The notes under the pieces are model-generated. The model was not told where the DNA came from. It searched no databases and saw nothing but the letters and a program-made list of their open reading frames with translations. Positions 19,459 to 30,609 of a DNA stretch of 64,000 bases are shown piece by piece. A program made the position numbers and the translations under genes. The stretch's first letter is position 1. Each line of letters starts with the position of its first letter. Source of the stretch: Alteromonas indica (lineage in GTDB: Bacteria; Pseudomonadota; Gammaproteobacteria; Enterobacterales; Alteromonadaceae); NCBI GenBank assembly GCA_003056425.1, contig PYVY01000004.1, forward strand, positions 1 through 64,000, in the 5' to 3' direction.

Positions 19459-20689
19459 TGTCGTTTCTCTGTCTTATAGTGAGGATGTCCGAGGGGACAT
19501 CGCTTGTTGTGGTTGTTTTAAGACGTGCAGTAAACGCGTCATTAAAAGGTAAAACTTCGGCTGCCTGACGATAATACTGGGTGATGGCGGGCGTTTCACG
19601 TTTTACAAAATCACCTACCGCAGCATGAAAGGCTGGCTCGTAAAGATAATGTGCCGATTGGCAGTATACTGGTTCAAACCCTCGCAGTATTTTATGCTCG
19701 CCCTGGGTGCCGGGGTTAAAAAATGCCAATTGTTGGCGAATCGCAAAATCAATTCCCTGAAAGTAACAACACTCAAAGTGCAGGCCATCAATTTCCTGCA
19801 ACGCTCCCCAATATCGTCCATACAAACCTTCGCTGTCGAAAAAGAACAGCGCACTGGCACAAGGTTCATTGTGCTGGCTGGCGCTAACCAATAGTATCTG
19901 GTCGCGCATATGGGTAAAAATATGATTAAAAAACGCCGGATTTAGATAGCCAGTATGGCCGCTGCGCTTCAAATAAGTTTGCCGATAGCAGCGTATAAAA
20001 AACGCAATATCCGCAGCACTGATTTGCCCAGCCGTTTTCTGGGTTATTACCATACCTGCCTGGTCAAGCTGCTGGCGAGCTTTTCTAAACGAACGGCGCT
20101 TGCGCGACGTCAGAGCATTGAGAAAATCATCGAACTCCCGGTAGTGGTAATTATGCCACTGAAACTGCACGCTATAACGTTGGTGCCAGGCGGTTTGCGT
20201 GTCTGTGGCCGGATAAACTTTGGCAGGAAATAACATGTGCAGTGAGGATACCTGATGGCGCAATAAGTGAGTTATTTGCTGTAAAAAGTCACCTATCACC
20301 GTCGCTTCTTCGAGCTGATGTTCCTGCATATAGTCAGTATTGAGCAGCCAGCGAGGCCCGGTTACCGGCGTAAAAGGTATCGCACCGACCCATTTGGGAT
20401 AATAGGCTAGCCCGTGCTGGTGATAGGCTTGCGCCCAGCCTTGGTCAAATACGTACTCACCGTAACTGTCAGTTTTGAAGTAACCGGGTATCACCGCCAC
20501 CAATGTTGCGTCATCATATAAGGCGGCAAAGTGGGGAAGCCAACCGGTGTCCTCTCCCACGCACCCATTAACCTCCAGCGCATGCAGGAAGTTGTATTGC
20601 AAAAACGGGTTAGCCTGGGCCGCCAACTGATCCCATTGGCGGGCAGGAATTTGGCTTATGCTATTGAAAAATGAAGTTTGATATCCCAT
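19448..20689 (-). CDS. FemAB-like/GNAT-fold protein (DUF482 family)
   Basis: A 413-residue protein of the DUF482 (FemAB_like) family, often labelled peptidoglycan biosynthesis/recognition protein. Typical segments are NPFLQYNFLHALE, GYFKTDSYGEYVFDQGWA, YYPKWVGAIPFTPVTGPR and FHFECCYFQGIDFAI-like text near 320. The fold is that of two GNAT-like domains; the reaction has not been established for the family. The gene precedes and overlaps the M13 peptidase, suggesting an envelope or peptide-related function, which is inference. It is divergent from recX in the position where recA would be expected. Confidence 0.85.
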   Translation of the reverse strand: MGYQTSFFNSISQIPARQWDQLAAQANPFLQYNFLHALEVNGCVGEDTGWLPHFAALYDDATLVAVIPGYFKTDSYGEYVFDQGWAQAYHQHGLAYYPKWVGAIPFTPVTGPRWLLNTDYMQEHQLEEATVIGDFLQQITHLLRHQVSSLHMLFPAKVYPATDTQTAWHQRYSVQFQWHNYHYREFDDFLNALTSRKRRSFRKARQQLDQAGMVITQKTAGQISAADIAFFIRCYRQTYLKRSGHTGYLNPAFFNHIFTHMRDQILLVSASQHNEPCASALFFFDSEGLYGRYWGALQEIDGLHFECCYFQGIDFAIRQQLAFFNPGTQGEHKILRGFEPVYCQSAHYLYEPAFHAAVGDFVKRETPAITQYYRQAAEVLPFNDAFTARLKTTTTSDVPSDILTIRQRNDNEI

Positions 20690-20746
20690 AAAGAAACGGC
20701 ACGCCGCAGGATGTTAATTATCGTTATTGTAAACAGAGGATAGAAT

Positions 20747-21220
20747 TTGTCCCCTAATAATCCCGACAACATGGCAGAACCAAGCCGAAAAATCATTATC
20801 GACGCGATTACCCGCATGTTGGCACGACGAGAACATAGCGTGGCAGAAATTATTAAAAAACTTGCCCAAAAGGACATCAGCGAAGCCTCTGCGCTGCCCA
20901 TCATCGGTGAATTTAGCGAGGCGAATATACAAAGTGACGCCCGCTATACGGAAGCAAAAATTCGTTCCTGTATGGCCCGGGGTATCGGCCCTCGCAGAGT
21001 AAAGGCCGAATTAAGCCAACATGATATCAGTGAAGCTATGGTGGATAATGCTTTGCACGAGGTTGCCCCCGACTGGTTTACGCTGGCTCGCGAGGTTCGC
21101 GATAAAAAATACGGCCTAACGGCGCCAGAGGATTTTAAGCAACGACAAAAACAAATGCAGTTTTTACAGTATCGCGGTTTTTATCAAAGCCACATACAAT
21201 ACGCGATGGATGGCGATTAA
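20747..21220 (+). CDS. recX: RecX, regulator of RecA
   Basis: A 157-residue RecX, which in other bacteria binds RecA filaments and limits recombinase activity. It is entirely alpha-helical with the three-helix repeats typical of the family (ITRMLARREHSVAEIIKKL, KIRSCMARGIGPRRVKAELSQHDIS, RQKQMQFLQYRGFYQSHI). A TTG start at 20747 is preferred because AGAGGA lies 6 bases before it; an ATG at 20771 is an alternative. recX normally follows recA, but here the upstream gene is a divergent FemAB-like gene. alaS and csrA follow in the usual order. Confidence 0.9.
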   Translation: MSPNNPDNMAEPSRKIIIDAITRMLARREHSVAEIIKKLAQKDISEASALPIIGEFSEANIQSDARYTEAKIRSCMARGIGPRRVKAELSQHDISEAMVDNALHEVAPDWFTLAREVRDKKYGLTAPEDFKQRQKQMQFLQYRGFYQSHIQYAMDGD

Positions 21221-21351
21221 GCCGTCCAAGTAGCTTAACAAAACCGCCCGTTCCATGGTATTGTTGCGCGAGCCCGGCGCCCGCCCTAATCGGCCTTATA
21301 GCGCTATTTTTAACGTCTGTTAACAGTTTTAGATAGGAAGTTTGGATCTCA

Positions 21352-23949
21352 ATGACATTATCAACTGCCCAAATTCGCCAGAAGTTTATCGACTATTTTA
21401 AACGTCATGGTCATCAGCCGGTGGCCAGTAGCTCGTTAGTTCCGGCAGACGATCCGACGCTATTATTTACCAATGCGGGCATGAACCAGTTTAAAGATGT
21501 GTTCCTTGGCTCAGAAAAACGCAGTTACAGTCGGGCGGTGTCGTCGCAACGCTGTGTACGCGCCGGTGGTAAGCATAACGATTTGGAAAATGTCGGCTAT
21601 ACCGCCCGTCATCATACATTTTTTGAAATGATGGGTAACTTCAGTTTTGGCGATTACTTCAAACAACAGGCTATTGAATTTGCCTGGAAATTTTTGACCG
21701 AAGAGCTGGGGTTAGCAAAAGAAAAACTATTGGTTACCGTATATTCTGATGACGATGAAGCATTCGATATCTGGGAGAACCAGATAGGGGTACCAAAAGA
21801 AAAAATAATTCGTATCAGCACCTCCGACAACTTCTGGTCAATGGGCGATACCGGGCCATGTGGTCCATGTTCTGAAATTTTTTATGATCACGGTGAACAT
21901 ATTTGGGGTGGCCCTCCAGGCACGCCGGAAGAAGACGGCGACCGGTTTATTGAAATCTGGAACCTGGTTTTCATGCAATACAATAAACAGGCTGATGGTT
22001 CTATGGAGCCGCTGCCTAAGCCGTCAATTGACACCGGTATGGGGCTCGAGCGTATCTCGGCCATTATGCAAGATGTCCACAGCAACTATGAAATCGATCT
22101 GTTTCAACAGTTAATCAAAGCCGCCGCGCAGGTCGTAGGCAGCAACGATTTGCAAGATAAATCCCTGCGCGTTATCGCTGATCATATTCGCTCTTGCAGC
22201 TTCCTGATCTGCGATGGGGTGATGCCGGGTAATGAAGGCCGTGGCTATGTGCTACGCCGTATTATTCGCCGCGCGGTTCGCCACGGTTATAAATTGGGCG
22301 CCAAAGATATCTTCTTCTACAAGCTGGTTGCTGCGCTGACCACAGAAATGGGAGAGGCTTATCCAGAACTGGCCGATCAACGTCCGGTAATTGAGAAAGT
22401 CCTTAAGGTAGAAGAAGAACAGTTCAGCAAAACGTTATCGCGCGGCATGGCTATGCTAAGTGATGTATTAAACGAGCTGGATGGAGACACCGTACCGGGT
22501 GAAATTGTATTTAAACTGTATGACACCTATGGGTTTCCGGCTGATTTAACTGCCGATGTTGCCCGCGAACAAGATTATAAAATTGACGAAGCCGGCTTTG
22601 AGCAGGCCATGCAGCAGCAGCGTCAGCGCGCTCAGCAGGCCAGCAATTTTGGCATGAATTACAATGCCCAGCTGAAAGTAGAACATACCACCCAGTTCAC
22701 CGGTTATACCGACGTAGACGGCGACGCTACTGTGCTTGAGGTTATTTACGACAATGCGTTATGTGATGCATTGGAAGATGGTCAGGAAGGCATAATTGTG
22801 TTGGATAACACCCCTTTTTACGCTGAAGCCGGCGGCCAAGCCGGAGATAAGGGTGTGCTCGAGGTCAGCGGTGGTGAATTTGTGGTAGCTGACACGAAGA
22901 AAATGGGTAACGCTTTTGCGCATTTTGGCCAAGTACATGGGGTGGTTAAAAAAGGCGACACCGCAACCGCCCGAATTGATGCTGACAACCGTGAAGCCGT
23001 TAAGAAAAACCACAGCGCCACGCATTTACTGCATGCCGCACTACGTGAAATTTTAGGCGAACACGTTACGCAGAAAGGTTCACTGGTAGAAGCACAGCGT
23101 ATGCGTTTCGACTTTTCCCAGTTTGAAGCGATTAGCGCCGAGCAACTTGCGCACATTGAGCGCCGGGTGAATGAGGAAGTGCGCGCCAACCACCCGTTAA
23201 CGACCGAGTTAATGGATTTAGAGGAGGCCAAAGCCTCTGGCGCCATGGCCCTGTTTGGTGAAAAGTACGATGAAAAAGTACGGGTAGTCAAAATGGGCCC
23301 GTTTTCAATTGAACTTTGTGGTGGTACACACGTCAACCAAACAGGAGATATCGGCCTGTTTAAAATAATCGGTGAAAGTGGTATCGCCTCAGGTGTGCGT
23401 CGTATCGAGGCGGTCACCGGTGCTGCGGCCATTGACCATGTACAGCGTCAGCAACAACTCCTGGCCGAAGTAGCCGGGTTGTTAAAAAGCGATGTAAGCG
23501 GAATAGCCGGGCGCATTGGGCAACTACAGACCCAGCAGAAAGAGTTAGAAAAAGCGCTTGGCGCAGCCAAGCAAAAACTGGCTAGTCAGCAAGGCGCTGA
23601 TATGCTGGGGCAGGCGGTAGAGATTAACGGTGTGAAAGTACTTATATCGCAGCTGGATGGGGTTGAAGCCAAAGCATTACGCGGCATGGTGGATGACCTA
23701 AAAAACCGAATGGGCGAAGGTATCGTAGTACTAGGGGTAACGGCTGAAAATAAGGTAAATCTTATTGTTGGTGTTACCAAAGGGTTAACAGGAAAAGTTA
23801 AAGCAGGGGAGTTGGTTAACTTCCTGGCCGGTCAGGTTGGCGGTAAAGGTGGTGGCCGACCTGACATGGCGCAAGCCGGTGGAGATCAGCCCGAAAATCT
23901 GGGCGGTGCACTAGACTCTGTTAACGCTTGGCTGTCAGATAAGCTATAA
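21352..23949 (+). CDS. alaS: Alanyl-tRNA synthetase
   Basis: Charges tRNA-Ala with alanine in the cytoplasm. All modules are present in 865 residues. The class II catalytic core begins [23 protein letters not shown]. The tRNA-recognition region follows, then an editing domain with zinc motifs [11 protein letters not shown] and CGGTHV. The C-terminal domain ([13 protein letters not shown]) comes last. Length agrees with E. coli (876). The ATG follows AGGAAGTTTGGATCTCA, a modest ribosome binding site. csrA lies 135 bases downstream. Confidence 0.98.
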   Translation: MTLSTAQIRQKFIDYFKRHGHQPVASSSLVPADDPTLLFTNAGMNQFKDVFLGSEKRSYSRAVSSQRCVRAGGKHNDLENVGYTARHHTFFEMMGNFSFGDYFKQQAIEFAWKFLTEELGLAKEKLLVTVYSDDDEAFDIWENQIGVPKEKIIRISTSDNFWSMGDTGPCGPCSEIFYDHGEHIWGGPPGTPEEDGDRFIEIWNLVFMQYNKQADGSMEPLPKPSIDTGMGLERISAIMQDVHSNYEIDLFQQLIKAAAQVVGSNDLQDKSLRVIADHIRSCSFLICDGVMPGNEGRGYVLRRIIRRAVRHGYKLGAKDIFFYKLVAALTTEMGEAYPELADQRPVIEKVLKVEEEQFSKTLSRGMAMLSDVLNELDGDTVPGEIVFKLYDTYGFPADLTADVAREQDYKIDEAGFEQAMQQQRQRAQQASNFGMNYNAQLKVEHTTQFTGYTDVDGDATVLEVIYDNALCDALEDGQEGIIVLDNTPFYAEAGGQAGDKGVLEVSGGEFVVADTKKMGNAFAHFGQVHGVVKKGDTATARIDADNREAVKKNHSATHLLHAALREILGEHVTQKGSLVEAQRMRFDFSQFEAISAEQLAHIERRVNEEVRANHPLTTELMDLEEAKASGAMALFGEKYDEKVRVVKMGPFSIELCGGTHVNQTGDIGLFKIIGESGIASGVRRIEAVTGAAAIDHVQRQQQLLAEVAGLLKSDVSGIAGRIGQLQTQQKELEKALGAAKQKLASQQGADMLGQAVEINGVKVLISQLDGVEAKALRGMVDDLKNRMGEGIVVLGVTAENKVNLIVGVTKGLTGKVKAGELVNFLAGQVGGKGGGRPDMAQAGGDQPENLGGALDSVNAWLSDKL

Positions 23950-24084
23950 TCTGCTTTGTCTGGTAATCAGCGGGTTTTTGACAGTGACACAAAAACAGGG
24001 AATCGCTGCTACCTCTACCGGGTCGTGCCGGTGGTTGGTTAAAATGAAGGGAAATGCCCATAAGTAAGGAACAGGAGCAAGCGA

Positions 24085-24282
24085 ATGCTTATTTTGACTC
24101 GTCGTGTAGGTGAAACATTGATGGTAGGTGATGAAGTCACTGTTACCGTTCTGGGTGTGAAAGGCAACCAGGTACGGATCGGTGTTAATGCGCCTAAAGA
24201 AGTATCGGTACATCGTGAAGAAATCTATATGCGGATTCAGGCTGAGAAAGGTGGTCAGTCGGACTCTGCTGATACAGAATAA
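24085..24282 (+). CDS. csrA: CsrA, RNA-binding global regulator
   Basis: A 65-residue CsrA that binds GGA motifs in mRNA leaders and alters translation or stability. [37 protein letters not shown] is nearly the textbook sequence, with Arg44 in VSVHREEIY as the key RNA contact. The C-terminal tail is acidic and ends SADTE. The ATG is preceded by AGGAG, and a terminator lies about 20 bases after the stop. alaS-csrA-tRNA-Ser order matches E. coli. Confidence 0.98.
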   Translation: MLILTRRVGETLMVGDEVTVTVLGVKGNQVRIGVNAPKEVSVHREEIYMRIQAEKGGQSDSADTE

Positions 24283-24303
24283 TCTGTATCAGGTTGATTG
24301 CAC

Positions 24304-24333
24304 AAAAAAGGCTGGTGAAAACCGGCCTTTTTT
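24304..24333 (+). terminator. Rho-independent terminator after csrA
   Basis: Stem AAAGGCTGG/CCGGCCTTT (one G-T wobble) with loop TGAAAA and a T-run. Confidence 0.88.
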
Positions 24334-24718
24334 GTGTCAGCTAGCTAGCAACTGGTTACCACTACACGGCGACGTTGGGTGAAATTTAGCCTGCCGGGCC
24401 GCCTAGGCTATTGCGCGAGGGGGCATTTTTCTTCGCAAAATGCTGCAAAGTTGAGCATAACGGTTAATTTTTGTGTAAACGGTTCAAAACTTTCATCTTA
24501 TCGTTTTGCTTATGACGTATTTTTGCTATTATCCGTGCCGTTGACAAAGCGGACTCAAACCACCAATAATGTGATTACACAGTACAGTGAGGTTGATTCG
24601 CTTCGACATTTTGGACAGCGTAAGGCATTCGTTGACGGCAGAAATACCCGTTAGCCAGCGTTTTACTCACATGCTTGTTTAAAATGTCAGCGGGTATGCA
24701 TTTTCTTTGAAAAAAGGT

Positions 24719-24746
24719 TTGACACCATCAGGTGAATCCGTAAAAT
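24719..24746 (+). promoter_or_regulatory. Sigma-70 promoter of the tRNA-Ser/tRNA-Arg cluster
   Basis: A consensus -35 TTGACA (24719-24724), a 16-base spacer and -10 TAAAAT (24741-24746) precede the tRNA-Ser gene by 15 bases. The following discriminator is GC-rich (GCAGCCCC), as at stringently controlled stable-RNA promoters. A second -10-like TATTAT lies near 24530. The 385 bases between the csrA terminator and this promoter hold nothing else I recognise. Confidence 0.75.
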
Positions 24747-24761
24747 GCAGCCCCACGTCAC

Positions 24762-24854
<93 letters not shown>

Positions 24855-24890
24855 ATTAAGGTTGGACGTGGCAACCAACAAAAGTTTTGC

Positions 24891-24967
24891 GCGTGTGTAG
24901 CTCAGCTGGATAGAGTACCTGGCTACGAACCAGGCGGTCGGAGGTTCGAATCCTTCCACACGCGCCA
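24891..24967 (+). tRNA. argV: tRNA-Arg (anticodon ACG), copy 1
   Basis: 77 bases with acceptor stem GCGTGTG/CACACGC, anticodon ACG at 24925-24927 and encoded CCA. The wobble A is presumably edited to inosine by TadA. It corresponds to the argV group of E. coli. Confidence 0.97.
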
Positions 24968-25018
24968 TATTTTGCAAATGCCACCTTGTGTAGTAATATA
25001 TACAAGTAAATGTTTTAC

Positions 25019-25095
25019 GCGTGTGTAGCTCAGCTGGATAGAGTACCTGGCTACGAACCAGGCGGTCGGAGGTTCGAATCCTTCCACACGCGCCA
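25019..25095 (+). tRNA. argY: tRNA-Arg (anticodon ACG), copy 2
   Basis: Identical in sequence to the first tRNA-Arg, 128 bases downstream, with anticodon at 25053-25055. The 51-base spacer is not repeated. A terminator follows directly, so the cluster is one transcript of three tRNAs. Confidence 0.97.
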
Positions 25096-25103
25096 TACAA
25101 TAG

Positions 25104-25131
25104 AAAAACCCACCTTATGGTGGGTTTTTTT
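25104..25131 (+). terminator. Rho-independent terminator of the tRNA cluster
   Basis: AAAACCCACC-TTAT-GGTGGGTTTT hairpin with a T-run, 9 bases after the last tRNA. Confidence 0.92.
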
Positions 25132-25547
25132 ATGTCTGTGTATTATATGTCTGTGGATAAATAGTCCCGCCCCCCATTTTGCCGGTTTTCAGCCACCGCC
25201 TTCGCAGCGGCGTGCGATGCTCCCCTCAGCACAATCAACTGGCAACTATAGCTATCATTGCTTGGTCCCCCGTTACCCTTGTTATCTATTGCCGTGCAAA
25301 CTTCGGTCTTTCTGTTATATCGGCCTGCTAGCTGCCGCCGGCAGTTATCATTCCTACCTGTAACATCACCTATTCATCATCAGCCATGTAAAAATGAATA
25401 AGTATTGAAACTCCCTGCGAAAACGGGGGGAGGAATGTTTTATGTATGCAAATTAGATGCATAACTATAGAGAAAAGCACGCTGGATATTTGTTATTTTA
25501 AGATAATCATGATACTTAAAGCACACCACTTCAATATCGAGTTTGCG
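25132..25547. other. Intergenic region before oadG
   Basis: About 415 bases with no supported gene. A short hairpin, CTCCC...GGGAG, lies at about 25411-25432. The oad promoter must be here, but I could not identify it. Confidence 0.4.
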
Positions 25548-25811
25548 ATGAACAGCGAAATATCAGCCCAATTGACCGAAGCTGCCACCTTGATGTTGGT
25601 AGGAATGGGCTTTGTGTTTGCGTTTCTTACCCTGCTAATTGGCGGGATAAAGGCTATCGAGTTATTTTGTTTGAAATTTCCTTCGGCGCAGACGGCGGCC
25701 CCAGCGCAAACGCGCAAAACCCTCCCAGGTAACCAGCCTCACAAGACCGATCCGGCCACTGTAGCGGCCATAAGTGCTGCTATCCATCTACACCGACAAT
25801 CCACTAAATAA
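25548..25811 (+). CDS. oadG: Oxaloacetate decarboxylase gamma subunit
   Basis: An 87-residue small membrane subunit of the sodium-pumping oxaloacetate decarboxylase. One N-terminal helix ([26 protein letters not shown]) is followed by a polar Ala/Pro/Thr-rich tail that ends in a His-containing segment ([11 protein letters not shown]), as in known gamma subunits that bind the alpha subunit and zinc. The start at 25548 gives the normal family length; the open frame upstream to 25446 is not supported. oadA follows after 16 bases. Confidence 0.9.
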   Translation: MNSEISAQLTEAATLMLVGMGFVFAFLTLLIGGIKAIELFCLKFPSAQTAAPAQTRKTLPGNQPHKTDPATVAAISAAIHLHRQSTK

Positions 25812-25827
25812 GATATCAGGAGAAAGC

Positions 25828-27663
25828 ATGACTACACCTCTGGCGTTAACTGAACTTGTCTTGCGTGATGCCCATCAGTCTTTGTTGGCCACGCGGATGC
25901 GGCTTGAAGACATGCTACCTATCGCCAAAGAGCTGGACGATGCGGGGTTCTGGTCTGTTGAATCCTGGGGTGGCGCAACGTTTGATGCGTGTATTCGCTA
26001 CCTGGGGGAAGATCCATGGGAACGTATCCGAGAGCTGAAAAAAGCCATGCCAAAAACCCGCCAGCAGATGTTACTGCGCGGGCAAAATCTACTTGGGTAT
26101 CGTCATTATGCCGATGATGTAGTCACCCGCTTTGTGGAAAGGGCACATGACAACGGTGTAGATGTGTTTCGTATATTTGATGCGATGAACGATGTGCGCA
26201 ATTTGCACACCGCGGTAAAAGCTGCCATTGACTGCGGCGCGCATGCCCAGGGCACCATATCCTATACGGTAAGCCCGGTACATACATTGGATACCTGGCT
26301 GACTATGGCCAAACAGCTTGAAGATATGGGGGTGCATTCAATCTGTATAAAAGATATGGCCGGGCTACTTAAACCCTACGAATGCGAAACGTTAATTACC
26401 TCACTTAAAGATACCGTTAACGTGCCCATCGCCATGCAATGTCATGCCACCACCGGGCTGTCGACCGCTACCTACCAAAAGGCGGTCGATGCCGGCATTG
26501 ATATGCTGGATACGGCAATTTCCTCAATGAGCATGACCTATGGTCATACAGCCACCGAAACCATGGTGTCTATTGTTGAAGGTACCGCACGGGATACCGG
26601 CCTATCGTTACCACAGTTGGAGCCTATCGCTGCTTATTTTCGCCAGGTGCGTAAAAAATATGCCCAGTTTGAAGGTAGCCTGAAAGGTGTAGATGCGCGA
26701 ATTTTATTGGCGCAGGTACCGGGCGGCATGCTAACCAACATGGAAAGCCAGTTGAAGGAGCAGGGCGCGGAAGATAAATTTGATGAAGTATTAAAAGAAA
26801 TTCCCAAAGTTAGAGAAGATCTGGGCTTTATTCCCCTGGTCACGCCCACCTCGCAAATTGTCGGCACGCAGTCTGTTTTAAATGTGCTAACCCAGGAACG
26901 TTATAAAAGCATTACCAAAGAAACTGCCGGGGTGCTAAAAGGGGAGTATGGGGCTACGGCAGCACCGGTCAATGAAACGCTGCAGAAGCGCGTACTGGAC
27001 GGCCACAGCGCTATTACTTGTCGACCGGCAGATAACATAGCCCCGGAGCTGGAAAAGCTCACAGAGGAGCTTGCACAACTTGCGCAAACAAAACAGTTCT
27101 CACTGGCAAACGACAGCATAGATGATGTTTTAACCTACGCCTTATTTCCGCAAATTGGTCTGAAATTTCTGCAAAACCGCGGCAATCCAGCCGCTTTTGA
27201 ACCTGCTCCGGAGGCTAATGCACAGCCCAGCCAGGCTGTTACTGCCAAAACTGAACAGGCATCAGCCGGTAAGGCAGCCCAACAGAGCGGCCCCACCGCT
27301 TATGATGTCAAGGTAGACGGCAAGGTATTTCATGTTGAAGTAGCCGCCAGCGGCGAAATAACGAATCTAACATCGGCCCCGTCAGGTAGTGCTGAGTCAG
27401 GTGAGCCCGCTGCCAATAACCACGAACCATCGGCTCAAACTGACACTAACGCTCAGGCTATTGAAGCGCCTTTGTCGGGGAATGTGTTTAAGTTAATGGT
27501 CAGTGTAGGCGATGTAGTGCAAGACGGTGATGTCATCATGATTATGGAAGCCATGAAAATGGAAACCGAAATACGCAGTGCGTTTAATGGAACAGTAAGT
27601 CGGATTCTGGTCAAAGAAGGCGATGCGGTCGCCAGCGCCCAACCGCTAATTGAACTGGAATAA
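25828..27663 (+). CDS. oadA: Oxaloacetate decarboxylase alpha subunit (biotin-carrying)
   Basis: Carboxyltransferase subunit of the Na+ pump that converts oxaloacetate to pyruvate and CO2. In 611 residues it carries a DRE-TIM-type barrel ([16 protein letters not shown]), the conserved-carboxylase domain, a Pro/Ala/Gln-rich flexible linker at about 465-520 and a C-terminal biotinyl domain with MEAMKMETE (biotinylated Lys). The ATG at 25828 has AGGAG 5 bases before it; the longer frame from 25774 overlaps oadG and is not used. Confidence 0.96.
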   Translation: MTTPLALTELVLRDAHQSLLATRMRLEDMLPIAKELDDAGFWSVESWGGATFDACIRYLGEDPWERIRELKKAMPKTRQQMLLRGQNLLGYRHYADDVVTRFVERAHDNGVDVFRIFDAMNDVRNLHTAVKAAIDCGAHAQGTISYTVSPVHTLDTWLTMAKQLEDMGVHSICIKDMAGLLKPYECETLITSLKDTVNVPIAMQCHATTGLSTATYQKAVDAGIDMLDTAISSMSMTYGHTATETMVSIVEGTARDTGLSLPQLEPIAAYFRQVRKKYAQFEGSLKGVDARILLAQVPGGMLTNMESQLKEQGAEDKFDEVLKEIPKVREDLGFIPLVTPTSQIVGTQSVLNVLTQERYKSITKETAGVLKGEYGATAAPVNETLQKRVLDGHSAITCRPADNIAPELEKLTEELAQLAQTKQFSLANDSIDDVLTYALFPQIGLKFLQNRGNPAAFEPAPEANAQPSQAVTAKTEQASAGKAAQQSGPTAYDVKVDGKVFHVEVAASGEITNLTSAPSGSAESGEPAANNHEPSAQTDTNAQAIEAPLSGNVFKLMVSVGDVVQDGDVIMIMEAMKMETEIRSAFNGTVSRILVKEGDAVASAQPLIELE

Positions 27664-27666
27664 TTC

Positions 27667-28797
27667 ATGGAAAAGCTTGTTATATTGTGGGACAGCACAG
27701 CGCTGGCGCATTTTCATTACCAGCAGGTCATAATGATGGCCGTAGGGTTATTGTTACTCTATCTGGCTATTGTTAAAAAATTCGAACCATTATTGCTACT
27801 GCCGATTGGGTTTGGCGCAATTTTAACTAACATTCCGCTAGCGGGGTTTTCCGAAGCCCAAGGGTTGTTACATTATATCTATGCCGTAGGAATCGAAACC
27901 GGGGTGTTTCCCTTACTGATATTTATGGGGGTAGGCGCAATGACCGATTTCAGCGCACTTATTGCTAATCCCAGAATGTTGTTATTAGGGGCCGCTGCCC
28001 AATTTGGCATATTTGCCACCCTGTTTGGGGCTATTGCCTTAAACTTTGTGCCAGGCTTTGACTTTACCCTTAAAGATGCCAGCGCCATTGCAATTATCGG
28101 CGGCGCTGATGGTCCCACAGCGATATTTTTGGCCTCACGCCTGGCTCCAGATTTGCTGGGCGCTATTGCGGTAGCCGCGTATTCCTATATGGCGCTAGTT
28201 CCTATCATCCAGCCTCCTATTATGAAGGCACTGACCACCCCTGCCCAACGCGAGATAAAAATGGCTCAGTTGCGGCCAGTATCTGCCAAAGAGAAAATTA
28301 TCTTTCCCCTGGCGGTATTGATGCTGACCATCTTATTTTTACCTTCAGCAACACCACTGGTGGGAATGTTCTGTTTCGGTAACCTGATGAAAGAGTGCGC
28401 CGTGGTTGAGCGACTAAGTAAAACAGCACAAAACGAATTAATTAATATCGTTACTATTTTTCTGGGGTTAGCGGTCGGTTCAAAGCTGTCGGCGGAAAAG
28501 TTTCTGAGTGTCGAAACCCTGGGTATATTAGGGCTTGGAGCTATTGCGTTTGCTATTGGCACGGCGACGGGCGTATTAATGGCCCGGCTGATGGGGCGGT
28601 TTTCGAAAACGCCTATCAACCCATTGATTGGGGCGGCAGGGGTTTCGGCTGTGCCGATGGCGGCCCGGGTGGTAAACAAAGTCGGCTTGCAGGCAAATCC
28701 GCATAATTTTTTGCTTATGCACGCGATGGGTCCGAACGTGGCCGGAGTACTGGGCTCAGCAGTGGCCGCCGGCGTATTGCTGGCTCTGGTGGGATAG
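27667..28797 (+). CDS. oadB: Oxaloacetate decarboxylase beta subunit (Na+ channel)
   Basis: A 376-residue polytopic inner-membrane subunit that decarboxylates carboxybiotin and exports two Na+. Family signatures are present: [11 protein letters not shown], a re-entrant loop with [15 protein letters not shown] (containing the essential Asp), and near the C-terminus [18 protein letters not shown]. It starts 3 bases after oadA, completing the G-A-B operon order. Confidence 0.97.
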   Translation: MEKLVILWDSTALAHFHYQQVIMMAVGLLLLYLAIVKKFEPLLLLPIGFGAILTNIPLAGFSEAQGLLHYIYAVGIETGVFPLLIFMGVGAMTDFSALIANPRMLLLGAAAQFGIFATLFGAIALNFVPGFDFTLKDASAIAIIGGADGPTAIFLASRLAPDLLGAIAVAAYSYMALVPIIQPPIMKALTTPAQREIKMAQLRPVSAKEKIIFPLAVLMLTILFLPSATPLVGMFCFGNLMKECAVVERLSKTAQNELINIVTIFLGLAVGSKLSAEKFLSVETLGILGLGAIAFAIGTATGVLMARLMGRFSKTPINPLIGAAGVSAVPMAARVVNKVGLQANPHNFLLMHAMGPNVAGVLGSAVAAGVLLALVG

Positions 28798-28810
28798 CCT
28801 TGCGCCCGGG

Positions 28811-29617
28811 CTAGTTAAGCTTTTGCTGGGGCACTAATGACTGATAAGCCATGATCAGTTTTTTAGTCATGGCGTGCTGAGGCCATCGAAAGATGGTCTC
28901 GGTTTTTCCAGACTCTACAATCTGCCCGTTTTCCATCACAATCACTTTATCCGCTATATGCCTGACAATGCCCAGATTGTGCGAGATAAAAATAAACGAC
29001 AACCCCAGTTCTTTTTGCAGGGTTAATAGCTGATTCACAGTTTGCGAACGTATCGAGGGGTCCAGCGCCGCAAATGGCTCGTCGGCTACCAATATTTTGG
29101 GCTGTAATACCAATGCTCGGGCCAGCGCCACACGCTGTTGCTGGCCATCGGACAACATATGCCGGTAGAAATATACATGGTCACGGAGTAATCCTACTTT
29201 ACGTAAGGTTTCCTCTATGCGCGAGCGTCGCTCTTTTTCAGATAACCGGGTATTCAAGCGTAGCGGTTCGTCTAAAATCATACCCACGGTAATGCCGGGG
29301 TTCATTGCCTCGCTGCTATGCTGAAAAATCATTCTGATATCATTGCTGCTATTGTAGGACTTTGTCGATTTTCGTTTAGCCGCATTGTAACTAACGTTAC
29401 TAAGATAAATCTCGCCTTCATCTGCGGCCACTGCCCCTACCAGCATTTTTGCTAACAACGATTTGCCCGCCCGGTTTTCCCCGATAATAGCGATGGTTTC
29501 GCCCCGGTTCACCGTCAGGTCGATAGGCCCGAGCGCAAATACCTCGGGCTTTTTTAACCAGCGTTTGGTGTCGCTATGGCGAAACAACAAGCCTTTTACC
29601 TGCATTAGCTCCTTCAT
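28811..29617 (-). CDS. sapF: Peptide/polyamine ABC transporter ATPase SapF
   Basis: ATP-binding subunit of the Sap importer, 268 residues, equal to E. coli SapF. Walker A reads GENRAGKSLLAK, an uncommon variant with Arg-Ala where most have Gly-Ser. Signature LSDGQQQRVALARAL and Walker B ILVADEP are normal. It is the last gene of the pspF-sapABCDF operon and overlaps sapD by 4 bases. It pairs with SapD to energise the SapBC permease. Confidence 0.93.
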   Translation of the reverse strand: MKELMQVKGLLFRHSDTKRWLKKPEVFALGPIDLTVNRGETIAIIGENRAGKSLLAKMLVGAVAADEGEIYLSNVSYNAAKRKSTKSYNSSNDIRMIFQHSSEAMNPGITVGMILDEPLRLNTRLSEKERRSRIEETLRKVGLLRDHVYFYRHMLSDGQQQRVALARALVLQPKILVADEPFAALDPSIRSQTVNQLLTLQKELGLSFIFISHNLGIVRHIADKVIVMENGQIVESGKTETIFRWPQHAMTKKLIMAYQSLVPQQKLN

Positions 29618-30609
29618 AGCTTTTCCATATGCAGTGGAAAGTGACAGCTGTACGTATGGTCATGAATGCGGCGGACCGCCGGGGTGATTACACAGTCTTT
29701 TTGAGCCCGTGGGCACCGCGGGCCCAGGCGGCAGCCAATCGGCACATGTTTAAGTGATGGAATAATCCCATCCATATTTGGCAGAATACTTTTCGGCGGT
29801 AAATCTTTTCTAAAGCTGGGGGCGCTATCCAGCAATGCTTTGGTATAAGGATGAAGTGGGCGCTTACGTAGCATTTTCATTCGCCCAGACTCTACGCTTT
29901 GTCCGCAATACAATACCGTCATCGTATGCGCCATACTCGAGATAGCCAACAGGTCATGGCTGATAAACAATATCGATAAGGAGCGGGTCTGGTTTAACCG
30001 GGTCAGCAGTTTCAATACCTGCGTTTTGGTGGTGGTTTCCATTCCGCGCGTAGGGTCATCGGCAATCAACAGCTTTGGCTGGGAGATAAGTGCCATGGCT
30101 ATCATGAACTTCTGTCCAATATCCGTAGGGATTTGGTGAGGATAGGCATTTAGATAATGGCGATGATGTTTTATACCCACTTTGTGTACGGTGGAAATTG
30201 CCGATTTACGTCGCGACTGCCGCCGTTGCCAGAACCATTTTCCTTTTACCAGTTCATCGGGAATGCTTTCTTCTAATTGTTCGCCGAGCGTGGCTGATGG
30301 GTCCATTGCGGTAATGGGGTTTTGAAAGACCACCGCGATATCTCGGCGCATGATTTCCCGTCGCTGCTCAGTAGACATACTTAACAGGCTTTCGCCGTTC
30401 CAGCTCATGCGGTCCGCGGTAATATGAAACTGGGGCGGCAGGGCACCCGAGATTGCCGACACAATTAAGCTTTTACCCGATCCAGACTCACCTACCAGCG
30501 CACGTATTTCGCCGCTGTTAACGGTTAAATCAACTTTATCCAGCGCTTTGACACGACTGGTGCCGTTGTCAATTTCCAGCGTCAGGTTTTTAATATCCAG
30601 CATTGGCAT
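29614..30609 (-). CDS. sapD: Peptide/polyamine ABC transporter ATPase SapD
   Basis: 331-residue ATPase with Walker A GESGSGKS, Walker B LLIADDPTRG and the C-terminal oligopeptide-transporter region with a cysteine cluster (GCRLGPRCPRAQKDC), which in related ATPases binds an iron-sulfur cluster. Before the Walker B motif the text is IPTDIGQKFMIAMAL, so the usual LSGGQ signature is degenerate, as in other SapD proteins. The start is the ATG that overlaps the sapC stop (TAATG); an ATG 6 bases later is an alternative. Confidence 0.92.
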   Translation of the reverse strand: MPMLDIKNLTLEIDNGTSRVKALDKVDLTVNSGEIRALVGESGSGKSLIVSAISGALPPQFHITADRMSWNGESLLSMSTEQRREIMRRDIAVVFQNPITAMDPSATLGEQLEESIPDELVKGKWFWQRRQSRRKSAISTVHKVGIKHHRHYLNAYPHQIPTDIGQKFMIAMALISQPKLLIADDPTRGMETTTKTQVLKLLTRLNQTRSLSILFISHDLLAISSMAHTMTVLYCGQSVESGRMKMLRKRPLHPYTKALLDSAPSFRKDLPPKSILPNMDGIIPSLKHVPIGCRLGPRCPRAQKDCVITPAVRRIHDHTYSCHFPLHMEKL

